From Acidobacteriaceae bacterium KBS 89 (GTDB lineage Bacteria > Acidobacteriota > Terriglobia > Terriglobales > Acidobacteriaceae): a DNA stretch of 64,000 nucleotides. The stretch spans positions 186,001 through 250,000 of the forward strand of contig KB906755.1 in the NCBI GenBank assembly GCA_000381605.1, read 5' to 3'. Below are positions 1 to 8,693 of this stretch, piece after piece (positions within the stretch are counted from its first letter, which is position 1; the number at the start of each line of letters is the position of its first letter). The translations under genes were made by a program, and so were the position numbers. The notes under the pieces were generated by a model. That model did no database searches. It was not told where the DNA came from and saw only the letters and a program-made list of their open reading frames with translations.

Positions 1-2
1 TC

Positions 3-770
3 CAGAACTATAGTAATTGTGAACATCTGATAATTGATGGGATGTCAACGGACGGTTCCATTGATATATTGCGCAACCTGACCTCCGACGGAGGTCTAGC
101 TAACGTTCATTGGAGTTCTGAGCGAGACAACGGTCAAAGTGAAGCCTTGAACAAGGGGTTTCGACAGGCGAGAGGCGAAATCATAGGTTGGCTGAACTCG
201 GATGATCGTTACCGGCCCGGTTGCTTTGAGTCTATAGTGCAGGTTTTTGAAAATAATCCCGAGATCGACATCGTCTATGGAGACTACCTCATCGTGGATG
301 AGTCAGGTAGGCCACTTCAAATTCGCCGTGAGATTGAATTCAACGCTTTCATCCTTCTGTACCATCGCGTTCTATACATCCCGACGACCGCGACGTTTTT
401 CCGTCGCAGAATATTTGAAGAAGGCAACTGGCTGGACGAAACGCTTCAGTATGCAATGGATTTGGATTTCTTTATTCGCTTATCGGCGCGAGGCTATGTC
501 TTTAAACATATATCGGCGGTGCTTGCCGATTTTAGGCTACAGCCGAATAGTAAGACGTGCAGTTCTCCCGGACGGCAGAGGCTGGAACATGAGCAAGTTA
601 TTTTTGCGGCAGCCCCTGTCCTCCGCCGTCTGAAGTCTCTACGAGCAAAGGCAGGCGTGCTTTCCCTTCTTCGGTCGATGGCGAGCGTCAGACGATACTC
701 CGAAAAGACGTTGAGAGGCTATTACTGGGAACAGTTATGTTCGAAAGGTTCCAACCTGAGTGGTATGTGA
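3..770 (+). CDS. Glycosyltransferase family 2, 5'-truncated by window edge
   Basis: The frame is already open at the first base. Thirteen residues upstream of the first ATG (position 42) read as the normal GT2 motif around LIIDGMSTDGS, so the true start lies outside the window. The GT-A fold signature NSDD (in GWLNSDDRY) supplies the metal and nucleotide-sugar binding aspartates. About 255 residues are visible, ending in a basic C-terminal tail. It probably transfers a sugar to a lipid-linked glycan at the cytoplasmic face of the membrane. The next gene starts 9 bp downstream, so it belongs to the same polysaccharide operon. Donor and acceptor cannot be told from the sequence. Confidence 0.88.
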   Translation, partial: QNYSNCEHLIIDGMSTDGSIDILRNLTSDGGLANVHWSSERDNGQSEALNKGFRQARGEIIGWLNSDDRYRPGCFESIVQVFENNPEIDIVYGDYLIVDESGRPLQIRREIEFNAFILLYHRVLYIPTTATFFRRRIFEEGNWLDETLQYAMDLDFFIRLSARGYVFKHISAVLADFRLQPNSKTCSSPGRQRLEHEQVIFAAAPVLRRLKSLRAKAGVLSLLRSMASVRRYSEKTLRGYYWEQLCSKGSNLSGM

Positions 771-779
771 AGTGTTGTC

Positions 780-1916
780 ATGAACCTTCTAATTACAGCA
801 ATTTCTTCAGCTACTGGTCCCTCTGGTATCTGCAGACATGCCAGTAATCTTGTGCGTTGCGCCGTGAGCCGCACGGAGATACAGCGAATTACTCTAGCAG
901 TAGGAAAGTGGCAGGAACCGTATTTTCAGAGATCATTCAAGCTGGAAGACGCAAGACTGTCTGTCGTGTCTGTCGATATAGCGAACGATGCCTTCGCACG
1001 GAATCTGTGGTATCTGCAAAAACTGCCGAACCTTGCCCATGACGTAGCCGCCGACATCGTCCATCTGTCATTCCCCGTTCCCATTCGGCGAAGGTCTCTG
1101 CGGTGTCCTGTTGTTGTTTCGCTGCACGATCTTTATCCCTATGACGAACCGGATAATTTTGGTTTCCCGAAGGTTTTTTTTAATAGAGTGTTCCTCCAAC
1201 AATGTTTGAAAGAGGTCGATAGTATCGCTTGCGTGTCAGAGGCGACTTTATCCAGAGTGAGAGAACGGTTTTCCAGATTGGCTCATAGGAAGGCAGTTGT
1301 GATCTACAACTGCGTGATTATCGGCGCCAATGAATCTGTCTGGACGGCGGGCGAACGATGTCGCTTTGTTCTCATGGTGGCACAGCATCGCGCAAACAAG
1401 AATATCGTGTTGGCAGTCAAGGCCTTTGAAGAACTTCTGCGGAGAAAGACGGTCCAAGAACAAACCATGCTGCTTGTGGTTGGGAACCGCGGACCGGAGA
1501 CGCCCGCGATCGAGTCTGCCATAAAACGGCGGGCTCTCGATAAGAATGTCAGGCTCGTGGATAGTGTCAGTGATGGAGAGTTACGGTGGCTGTATTCGAA
1601 TTGCGAGCTGCTCCTGGCTCCATCATTAGTTGAAGGTTTTGGTCTTCCCGTCGCAGAAGGACTGCTTTGCGGCAGCCGTGTTGTGTGTTCGGATATTCCG
1701 GCGTTTCGCGAGATCGGTGGGGAAGCTTGTCATTATTTTGACCTGCATGCAGAGTCAGGCTCCGCGACTATGGTCTCGGTCATTTCCGACGCATTGAGGG
1801 CACCCGTCGGGCCGACAGATACCCACGACAGGTTTTCTTTAGAGCATGTGGCAGGAGAATATGCGGTTCTATATTCGCGATTACAAGAAGCCTCGTTAGG
1901 CACGGTTGGGAGATGA
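780..1916 (+). CDS. Glycosyltransferase family 4 (GT-B)
   Basis: A 378-residue GT-B enzyme. The C-terminal donor-binding domain has the EX7E motif in VEGFGLPVAEGL, followed by GSRVVCSDIPAFREIGG, typical of GT4 retaining transferases. The N-terminal half carries VVSLHDLYPY and IACVSEATLSRV, also usual for GT4. There is no signal peptide, so it is cytoplasmic. It starts 9 bp after the preceding GT2 and its stop overlaps the next ATG by 4 bp (ATGA), which indicates translational coupling within an exopolysaccharide/O-antigen operon. The sugar specificity is unknown. Confidence 0.88.
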   Translation: MNLLITAISSATGPSGICRHASNLVRCAVSRTEIQRITLAVGKWQEPYFQRSFKLEDARLSVVSVDIANDAFARNLWYLQKLPNLAHDVAADIVHLSFPVPIRRRSLRCPVVVSLHDLYPYDEPDNFGFPKVFFNRVFLQQCLKEVDSIACVSEATLSRVRERFSRLAHRKAVVIYNCVIIGANESVWTAGERCRFVLMVAQHRANKNIVLAVKAFEELLRRKTVQEQTMLLVVGNRGPETPAIESAIKRRALDKNVRLVDSVSDGELRWLYSNCELLLAPSLVEGFGLPVAEGLLCGSRVVCSDIPAFREIGGEACHYFDLHAESGSATMVSVISDALRAPVGPTDTHDRFSLEHVAGEYAVLYSRLQEASLGTVGR

Positions 1917-2749
1917 ACGAGAGGGCTGCGGCACGGTCGTTTGAGCAGGTCAACGTGTTGGGTGTGGGAGTCCACGCTGTTGATATGCAGAGTACTGCCT
2001 CGATTCTGAGGATGCACATTAGAGAACGAGCAAAGGGATATGTATGCCTAGCGGGAGTGCACGGGATTATGGAGGCCCAACGACAGCTGAGTCTAAAGAC
2101 GATATTCGCAGACGCGCTTCTCGTCGCGCCTGATGGAATGCCAACTGTCTGGATGGGGCGTCTCAATGGTTTTTCTCGGATGCGGAGGGTTTTTGGACCT
2201 GACCTGATGGCCAATATCATTGGTAGTGAGGAATTTATTAATTGCACCCACTTCTTCTGCGGAGGTGCCCCCGGAGTTGCCGAGAACCTACGCGATCAGA
2301 TGTTGCGGAGATTTCCGTGCGCAAGGATTACAGGAACATACTCACCGCCGTTTCGACCAATGACATCGATCGAAGAGATGGAGTTAGTGGCGAAGGTGCG
2401 TTTGGCGGAGCCAGACATTATTTGGGTAGGGCTTAGCACTCCCAAACAGGAAAAGTTCATGGCCCGGTACCTACCTATGCTTGATACGAGACTGATGATT
2501 GGTGTAGGAGCAGCCTTTCTATTTCACACTGGGGCGATTCAGGACAGTCCTGCGTGGATCAAGCAAGCAGGTTTGCAGTGGGCGCATCGCCTCATACAGG
2601 AGCCAGTGCGGCTGTGGAAACGGTATCTGCTTAACAATCCATTGTTCCTTATCTGTGTGTTTTTGCAGATCCTTGGGTGGAAGCGATACAGGCTCGAAAC
2701 AAGGGAGCGTCCGTTGGGTCAAATGTCTGTAACTCGCCTTGGGTCATGA
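1913..2749 (+). CDS. WecG/TagA/CpsF family glycosyltransferase
   Basis: 278 residues with the hallmarks of the WecG/TagA/CpsF family (GT26): the N-terminal GVGVHAVDM motif, the VAPDGMPTVW segment holding the conserved Asp, and GLSTPKQEKFM. The C-terminal EPVRLWKRYLLNN segment is the amphipathic membrane-association appendage. The family adds the second sugar (for example ManNAc or a related residue) to an undecaprenyl-diphosphate-linked sugar, so it should act just after the phosphoglycosyl transferase encoded next. The start ATG overlaps the upstream stop by 4 bp. The product is at the normal length for the family. Confidence 0.88.
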   Translation: MNERAAARSFEQVNVLGVGVHAVDMQSTASILRMHIRERAKGYVCLAGVHGIMEAQRQLSLKTIFADALLVAPDGMPTVWMGRLNGFSRMRRVFGPDLMANIIGSEEFINCTHFFCGGAPGVAENLRDQMLRRFPCARITGTYSPPFRPMTSIEEMELVAKVRLAEPDIIWVGLSTPKQEKFMARYLPMLDTRLMIGVGAAFLFHTGAIQDSPAWIKQAGLQWAHRLIQEPVRLWKRYLLNNPLFLICVFLQILGWKRYRLETRERPLGQMSVTRLGS

Positions 2750-2821
2750 TCGCCTCATCTAATCGCCGTTGCAACGTTGTTGCAGCCCATCCTGTCTCTT
2801 AGGTTTTACCTGTAGGAATCA

Positions 2822-3733
2822 ATGAATAATTCAGAACTATCAGGAGTTTCCTCACCCGCTGATGTGTTTAAGGAATCGGGTACTCTCGTTTACCCGCGGT
2901 ACTGGGAAGATGCCCCTCACGATGACACGGAGTTTCACGCGAGGCGCGAGCCAGACGGAGGGGGTGGAGCCGAACATTCGAGGACTGCGGTAATTAGCGA
3001 AGCACAAGGCATGAAGGTTGATGACAGTGTGTTCCCGGTGGAAGCCGAAAGACCTGATTGGGGCCTATGGTTGCTGGGTGGCTCTGTTATACGACACGAC
3101 CGTTGGGAACATCTTCGGGCCCCTCTTCAGGGTGCAGTTAGGAGAGATGAATCCTGCTTTAGTCGGTCGTCGAGATTGACAAAGCGAATATGCGATGTCG
3201 TCGGATCGGTCTTCCTCTTGATTCTCTTGTTTCCACTGTTTTCACTAATAGCGGTTTTTATCAAACTGGATTCGCGTGGGCCCGTATTTTTCCGACATGA
3301 TAGGGTCGGCAAGGACGGTAAGAACTTTGTCCTGTGGAAGTTCAGGAGCATGCGGACTAACGTGCCGAAATATGAGGCTTCTCCTCGAAGCGCTACAGAT
3401 GCCCGTCTGACTCGTGTCGGTCGATTGATTCGCCGGCTGAGCATGGATGAAATGCCGCAGCTTTTCAACGTTCTAAGGGGAGAGATGAGTCTTGTTGGTC
3501 CACGACCAGAGATGCCGTTTATTGTCGACCGGTTCCATCCGGCTGAGTGCCAGAGAACCGTCGCCAAGCCTGGAATTACTGGTTTGTGGCAGATCAGCCC
3601 GGCGCGCGCGTTTCCGATCCACGAAAACCTTCACTACGACCTTCATTACATTCGCAATCAAAATCTATTTTTGGATTGCGCGATTATTGTACGGACGATA
3701 GCCGCTGTCATCCGTGGAATAGGCGCGGTGTAA
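2822..3733 (+). CDS. Undecaprenyl-phosphate sugar-1-phosphate transferase (monotopic PGT)
   Basis: Bacterial sugar transferase of 303 residues. One hydrophobic segment (about 127-148) is followed by the canonical catalytic region: KFRSMRTN, RLTRVGRLIRRLS, the catalytic Asp-Glu pair at 209-210 in SMDEMPQL, and LVGPRPEMPF. It transfers a sugar-1-phosphate to undecaprenyl phosphate, initiating repeat-unit assembly. The first 120 residues are polar and of low complexity and match nothing I recognise; small PGTs normally start close to the membrane segment, so this is an added cytosolic extension. A GTAGGA ribosome site precedes the ATG. Confidence 0.9.
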   Translation: MNNSELSGVSSPADVFKESGTLVYPRYWEDAPHDDTEFHARREPDGGGGAEHSRTAVISEAQGMKVDDSVFPVEAERPDWGLWLLGGSVIRHDRWEHLRAPLQGAVRRDESCFSRSSRLTKRICDVVGSVFLLILLFPLFSLIAVFIKLDSRGPVFFRHDRVGKDGKNFVLWKFRSMRTNVPKYEASPRSATDARLTRVGRLIRRLSMDEMPQLFNVLRGEMSLVGPRPEMPFIVDRFHPAECQRTVAKPGITGLWQISPARAFPIHENLHYDLHYIRNQNLFLDCAIIVRTIAAVIRGIGAV

Positions 3734-3787
3734 GAAGTTAAAGACGTAATCGCAAAGTTGCGGTTACGGTATTCAGTGGCGTCATCC

Positions 3788-5920
3788 ATGAACAAAATAT
3801 TGGATCGTTCTAGAAACGAGGGCGAATCGCCGCGTGCGGTGTCGAGCAGTCGGCTGATTCCATCGGCGGAATGGCTGGTAGTCGCGTTGATGGCAGCGTA
3901 TTTGACAGTTCACACATTACCGTCTGCATGGAAGACGCTGAATACTGATTTCCCAAATTACTACCTGACTGCGCGTCTCGCACAAGAGAAGAGCAGTACT
4001 TCGCGAATCTATGAATGGGTCTGGCTTCAGCGCCAAAAAGACCATCGTGAGATAGACCAACGCATCATTGCATTGATTCCGATCACGCCATTTTCTACTC
4101 TTGCAGTGAGACCGTTTGCTGCTATGCAGCCGCTGGCTGCCAAACGTTGCTGGCTGGTTCTAAACCTCTTGCTGGTGGCATCGAGTGTAATGTTGATACG
4201 GTCGCTAACGGGACTTGCCTGGAGGCGAGTCATGCTGTTGGTGGCGTTGAGCATTCCGCTCAACAAGAATTTGCTATTTGGTCAGTACTACGTCTTGCTC
4301 CTTTTTGTTTTGACGCTCGCATGTTGGTGCTACTTGCGCGAAAGACGATTTCTGTCCGGCCTGCTGATCGGCGTTAGCTTTGGGTTGAAGATCTTCCCTG
4401 TACTTTATCTTGGATATTTCTTACGCAAGAGAGATCTTAAAGCTTTCGCCGGCGGCATCATTGGAGGTGCTGGCGCGGCGATCCTCTCTGTCGCTGTGTT
4501 CGGTTGGCAGGCGAACAGGGTACTGGTGAGTCAGGTTTTGCCTTGGACTTTGCGTGGCGAGACGCTGGATCCCTATAATCTTTCGAGTGCTTCTATCGCG
4601 ACCCTGCTCCATCGGCTATTCGTCTTTGAGCCGCAATGGAATCCCAATCCCTCTTTTCATTTGCCGTGGATGCTTGCGGTCGTGCTCCCTCTGGCGCAGA
4701 CCTTGCTGTTTGCACCTGCTTTGCTCTTAGCTGAACCGAGCAACACTAGCCCCAGGCGTCTGCATCTTGAGTGGTCCGCCGTCCTACTAGGAAGCTTGGC
4801 GATCTCAACTCTGCCTGCCGGTTATCACTTCACTCTTCTGATTCTGCCTGCCTGCCTAATGTGGAACGAGGTCTATGAAAGAGGCGGTTTACGCGCAACT
4901 GCGGGACTCCTCTTCCTGTTTACGGCAATTGGGTATCCAGGGTGGAAATCGATTGGCACCGCAAGCCCGCTGACGCTGCTAAGTGTTCCACGACTGTACG
5001 CCGTGATCCTGTTGTGTTTTTTTGTCTATTGGTTGTTGGTGGTGCAGGGCGCCAACAAAGACCGACCCCGCGATACGTTGATATGGGGCGGAGCTTTCGC
5101 CTTGGTGATGTGTCTCAATATCGCATCCGGGTTGCGTCACCAGAGCGGACTGTATGCAGATTATCAGTGGCGCATCCCAACCGGCGAAAACATACTGCAG
5201 ACGAACGGCCCCGTAATGCAGGATGGCAGAATACTGTTCACCGCAATGGTGCCAACGGGTTACCGTACTGTGGCGCAAGATCAAAATGGGTTCAAATTCG
5301 ATGTAGGAGATGTCGACCAACTCGGGGTAACGGCAAACTCAACTGGGAGGTGGACGGAAGAGGTCGGTAAGGTGTCAACGATTGTCTCCAGCGTCCCGGG
5401 CAAGGAATCGATTCATCAGGCAGAGAATCCTGTAGCGTCCCCCAATGGCAGATGGTTGGCTTATCTTCGAGAGGAGCACGGACGCGGCAGAATCTGGCTT
5501 CGGTCGTTGGATCAAGCAAACGGTAAAGATAATGGTCTCACCCCTGGTGAGCTCGATGTTCTGGAGATGTCATTTCTACCGAACGGGTCGCTTGTCTTTT
5601 CTGCTGAATCCAGTGGAAGGCCCCCGCGGCTGTACCTTGTGGACGAGGCCGGCGTTCTCATCTCGATGGGAACAGACGAAGCTCGGTATCCAGCCGCTTC
5701 CGGGGACGGTCGGTGGTTAGCCTATAGCAAATTGCAAAATGGCAACTGGCATCTGTGGCTTCGCGACCTTCATGACGGACAGACAAGAAGGCTTACTCAG
5801 GCAGACTGCAATAACGTACAACCGACATGGACGTCAGATTCGAAGACGCTGGTCTATGCCAGCGACTGCGGACGAGCGCTGTGGTTCACCGCGCTCTGTC
5901 GTCGACGTATTATTGAATAG
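3788..5920 (+). CDS. GT87/DUF2029-like membrane glycosyltransferase fused to a PD40/TolB-like propeller
   Basis: Roughly residues 30-470 form a polytopic membrane domain. It resembles GT87/DUF2029 polyprenol-phosphate-mannose transferases, including NTDFPNYYLTARLA, LLFGQYYVLLLF and GVSFGLKIFPVLYLGYF. After residue 500 the protein becomes soluble and carries WD40-like PD40 repeats (NGRWLAYLRE, DGRWLAYSKL, SDSKTLVYAS) as in TolB-type propellers. The frame is open from a TTG at 3758, ten codons upstream, but the ATG at 3788 is chosen here. The position ending the polysaccharide cluster suggests a role in glycan transfer on the periplasmic side. The domain combination is unusual and the function of the propeller is unknown. 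Confidence 0.75.
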   Translation: MNKILDRSRNEGESPRAVSSSRLIPSAEWLVVALMAAYLTVHTLPSAWKTLNTDFPNYYLTARLAQEKSSTSRIYEWVWLQRQKDHREIDQRIIALIPITPFSTLAVRPFAAMQPLAAKRCWLVLNLLLVASSVMLIRSLTGLAWRRVMLLVALSIPLNKNLLFGQYYVLLLFVLTLACWCYLRERRFLSGLLIGVSFGLKIFPVLYLGYFLRKRDLKAFAGGIIGGAGAAILSVAVFGWQANRVLVSQVLPWTLRGETLDPYNLSSASIATLLHRLFVFEPQWNPNPSFHLPWMLAVVLPLAQTLLFAPALLLAEPSNTSPRRLHLEWSAVLLGSLAISTLPAGYHFTLLILPACLMWNEVYERGGLRATAGLLFLFTAIGYPGWKSIGTASPLTLLSVPRLYAVILLCFFVYWLLVVQGANKDRPRDTLIWGGAFALVMCLNIASGLRHQSGLYADYQWRIPTGENILQTNGPVMQDGRILFTAMVPTGYRTVAQDQNGFKFDVGDVDQLGVTANSTGRWTEEVGKVSTIVSSVPGKESIHQAENPVASPNGRWLAYLREEHGRGRIWLRSLDQANGKDNGLTPGELDVLEMSFLPNGSLVFSAESSGRPPRLYLVDEAGVLISMGTDEARYPAASGDGRWLAYSKLQNGNWHLWLRDLHDGQTRRLTQADCNNVQPTWTSDSKTLVYASDCGRALWFTALCRRRIIE

Positions 5921-5986
5921 CTGCTCGCCTTTAGCGCCTATTTGGTGTAAAAACTAACCGACAATTCGATTTGCATCGGCATCCTA

Positions 5987-6031
5987 AAAGCTGCGACAGG
6001 GACGAGAATGTCTCCAAAATGTCGCAGCTTT
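5987..6031. terminator. 12-bp perfect inverted repeat after the polysaccharide cluster
   Basis: AAAGCTGCGACA (5987-5998) and its exact complement TGTCGCAGCTTT (6020-6031) are separated by 21 bases. It lies 66 bp after the GT87-like gene and 129 bp before the response regulator. No T-run follows, so it may be a factor-assisted terminator or an operator rather than an intrinsic terminator. Confidence 0.4.
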
Positions 6032-6159
6032 GTCATTTCCTGATATGAATCAACAACTTGGAGCTATTGCTTGGTAAAGGGAGCCGCACGTCTATATAGA
6101 ATGATCAGGTACAAACGAGTCGCGGATGAGAATATCTACGATTCTTCGAGGGGATAGAC

Positions 6160-6843
6160 GTGAGCTTGATTTTGGTAATTGAGGACGATCCTAGAATACA
6201 AAAAGCACTCCATCGGCAGTTCACAACTGAGGGTTACGAAGTGCATGTGACTGGCGATGGCGCACAGGGACTGGCGAGTTGCAAGAGCTTGAAACCAGCG
6301 GGTGTTGTCCTTGACCTCATGCTTCCGAGTATGTCGGGCCTTGAGGTGTGCAAGGGGATCAAGAGCTGGTCCGCAAATACACCGGTCGTAGTTCTCAGCG
6401 CGGTGTCTGAGGTGGCGGATAAAGTGCTGCTGCTCGAGCTGGGCGCGGACGACTACGTGACAAAGCCGTTCAGTCCTCGAGAGTTGATGGCTCGAGTCCA
6501 GGCAGCAATTCGCAGAACACAAAAGCCGGCGACAAACACTCGCGTGAGTTTCGGGAACGTGACGGCGGACTTCTCCGGTATGGAGGTTTTCAAGGAAGGT
6601 ATTCCTGTGCTCCTCACTGCACATGAAATTAAGCTGTTACAGTATTTCGTTGAACATGCAGAGCGGGTCATCACGCGAGAAGAGTTGCTGAACGATGTCT
6701 GGAACTACACGTCTTATCCGACCACTCGAACGGTCGATAATCACATCATGAAGCTACGGCAGAAACTCGAGGCTGACCCGGCAAAGCCGGTCTACTTCCG
6801 CACCATTCATGGTATTGGCTACAAGTTCGTCCGCGGAAACTGA
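6160..6843 (+). CDS. OmpR/PhoB-family response regulator
   Basis: 227 residues. The receiver domain has acidic pocket EDD near residues 8-10, phospho-acceptor Asp52 (VVLDLMLP), and the switch Lys in DDYVTKPF. The C-terminal winged helix (about 130-225) has the normal TRTVDNHIMKLRQKL recognition region and the terminal IHGIGYKF. The start is a GTG behind CGAGGGGA. It is the first gene of a four-gene operon (regulator, kinase, porin, cupredoxin), so it most likely answers to the kinase that follows and may control the operon itself. Confidence 0.93.
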   Translation: MSLILVIEDDPRIQKALHRQFTTEGYEVHVTGDGAQGLASCKSLKPAGVVLDLMLPSMSGLEVCKGIKSWSANTPVVVLSAVSEVADKVLLLELGADDYVTKPFSPRELMARVQAAIRRTQKPATNTRVSFGNVTADFSGMEVFKEGIPVLLTAHEIKLLQYFVEHAERVITREELLNDVWNYTSYPTTRTVDNHIMKLRQKLEADPAKPVYFRTIHGIGYKFVRGN

Positions 6844-6874
6844 CATTGCCATTACGTACGGGAGGGCAGGGCTG

Positions 6875-8689
6875 ATGGACAGGCTGCGGATGAGGACGAC
6901 GCTGCTGATCCCTCTTCTCATTCTTTCGTTCGGCTGCACATTGTTGAGCCTTCTGGTGATTCGGACCATCGTGAAGCAGCAGACGCAAACCAATCTTGCG
7001 TCCGATCTTCAGCATTCAGTGAAAACATACCGAAACTTTCAACACCAGCAAAGGGAACTGCTGGCACGCGAATCTGCGTTGTTGGCAGATCTTCCGAGCT
7101 TGAAGTCTCTCATGACCACGAACGATCAGCGAACGATCGAAGATGGCGGGGTCGAGTTCTGGGAAGTGAGCGGAAGCGATGTCTTCGCTCTGCTCGATCA
7201 GAGTGGCAAAGTGATTGCGGCTTACAATCGAGGCCCAGCGCTTAGTCGGATCGGGGTGGCCCATGGACTTGCGGCTGGCCTCCACAATCCGGACCCGATC
7301 TTGCTCGCTCTCGATGACAGGATCTACGAGATATCGATGCAGCCGCTCTACTTCGGACCCAAGGAGCATGGGACTCTTCTCGGCTATGTCGCGGTGGGGT
7401 ACGCAATCGATGAACATGTTGCGCGAGCGGTAAGTGAAGCTGCTGCCGCGGAAGTCGCTTTTACCGTGGATGGACGAGTGGTCGTCAGTACTCTTAGCGC
7501 TGGCCTGCAGCAGCAATTCGTTGCCCGCGGCGGCGAACTTCTACAGTTGCCAACCCAGAACAGGAATATTCAACTTGGGTCAGTGGACTACCTTGCTGCA
7601 TCGGAACGTCTCACGATGTCTGAAAGCCAAGATGGCTCAATTCAAGTACCACAAATTGTCGTCCTGAAATCGTTTGAAGGTGCCACGCAGCTGGTTGACA
7701 GGGTAAACCGATGGGTTTTGACACTGGCGCTTCTTGCCCTAGTGGCTGGTACAGGAATGCTTGTCTCTATCTCTCGCACGCTTACGCGGCCCATCGAAAC
7801 GCTGGTTGGGGGGACTCGTGCTCTCGCACAGGGAAATTTTGATTATCAACTCAGCGAGGATGGCGCGGAGGAGATAAGAGAGTTGAGCAGGGCCTTCGAG
7901 CGCATGCGCATTCAGTTGCAACGCAGTCAAAAAGAACTGCTCGATTCGGAGAGGCTCGCAACAATCGGCAGGATGGCTAGTTCTATCTCACACGATTTAC
8001 GACACTATCTCTCTGCGATGTACGCCAACGCGGAATTCATGAGCGACGGAAACATTTCTCAACCGGAACGTGAAGAGCTGATGCTGGAGGTGCAAACGGC
8101 CGTTCAGGGAATGACCGACCTACTTGAGTCGCTGCTTCTCTTTACCCAGACTGGACGAGCGCTCCACCCGGAGCATGAATCGATCGCGCTTATGATCCAG
8201 CGAGCTGTCAGCATGGTTCGATCGCATCCCGGCAGCCGCGATGTCAAAATCAAGCTCAATGGATTATCTTCGCTTGAGGCGTGGGTCGACTCAAAAAAGC
8301 TGGGCCGCGCTGTTTACAATTTACTGCTCAACGCATGCCAGGCAGCGAAGCGAGGCAAGGGGCCTCCTGTCGTGACTTTGAGCCTTTACGAGGACGAGCA
8401 GTCGATCGGAATTCGAATCGCCGACACCGGACCCGGGGTTCCGCCCTCTATTCGCCAGAAGATATTTTTGCCGTTTGTAAGTGAGGGACGAGAGAGCGGA
8501 ATCGGGCTCGGCTTGACTCTCGCACAGCAGATTGCGCAGGAGCATGGGGGCGGGATCACTCTTGATCAGACGAGTGAAGGCGAGACGGTCTTCACTATCA
8601 ATCTACCCAAAGCATCTTTGCAGGCACTCGGTGTTGTGGTCGAAAGACGAACCGCACCGACGTACGCCCCGGCAAACGGGGAAGGCTGA
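6875..8689 (+). CDS. Membrane sensor histidine kinase (HAMP, HisKA, HATPase)
   Basis: Read from the ATG at 6875, which has GGAGGGCAGG just upstream; the frame is open back to 6809 inside the regulator. The product is 604 residues: transmembrane helix 1 (about 8-32), a periplasmic sensor region of about 240 residues with no recognised fold, helix 2 (about 283-302), HAMP, HisKA with phospho-acceptor His373 in SISHDLRHYL, and a HATPase domain with N box NLLLNACQA, G1 ADTGPGVP and G2 SGIGLGL. It partners the upstream OmpR-type regulator. Co-transcription with a porin and a cupredoxin hints at sensing an envelope or metal-related cue. Confidence 0.9.
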   Translation: MDRLRMRTTLLIPLLILSFGCTLLSLLVIRTIVKQQTQTNLASDLQHSVKTYRNFQHQQRELLARESALLADLPSLKSLMTTNDQRTIEDGGVEFWEVSGSDVFALLDQSGKVIAAYNRGPALSRIGVAHGLAAGLHNPDPILLALDDRIYEISMQPLYFGPKEHGTLLGYVAVGYAIDEHVARAVSEAAAAEVAFTVDGRVVVSTLSAGLQQQFVARGGELLQLPTQNRNIQLGSVDYLAASERLTMSESQDGSIQVPQIVVLKSFEGATQLVDRVNRWVLTLALLALVAGTGMLVSISRTLTRPIETLVGGTRALAQGNFDYQLSEDGAEEIRELSRAFERMRIQLQRSQKELLDSERLATIGRMASSISHDLRHYLSAMYANAEFMSDGNISQPEREELMLEVQTAVQGMTDLLESLLLFTQTGRALHPEHESIALMIQRAVSMVRSHPGSRDVKIKLNGLSSLEAWVDSKKLGRAVYNLLLNACQAAKRGKGPPVVTLSLYEDEQSIGIRIADTGPGVPPSIRQKIFLPFVSEGRESGIGLGLTLAQQIAQEHGGGITLDQTSEGETVFTINLPKASLQALGVVVERRTAPTYAPANGEG

Positions 8690-8693
8690 AGTT

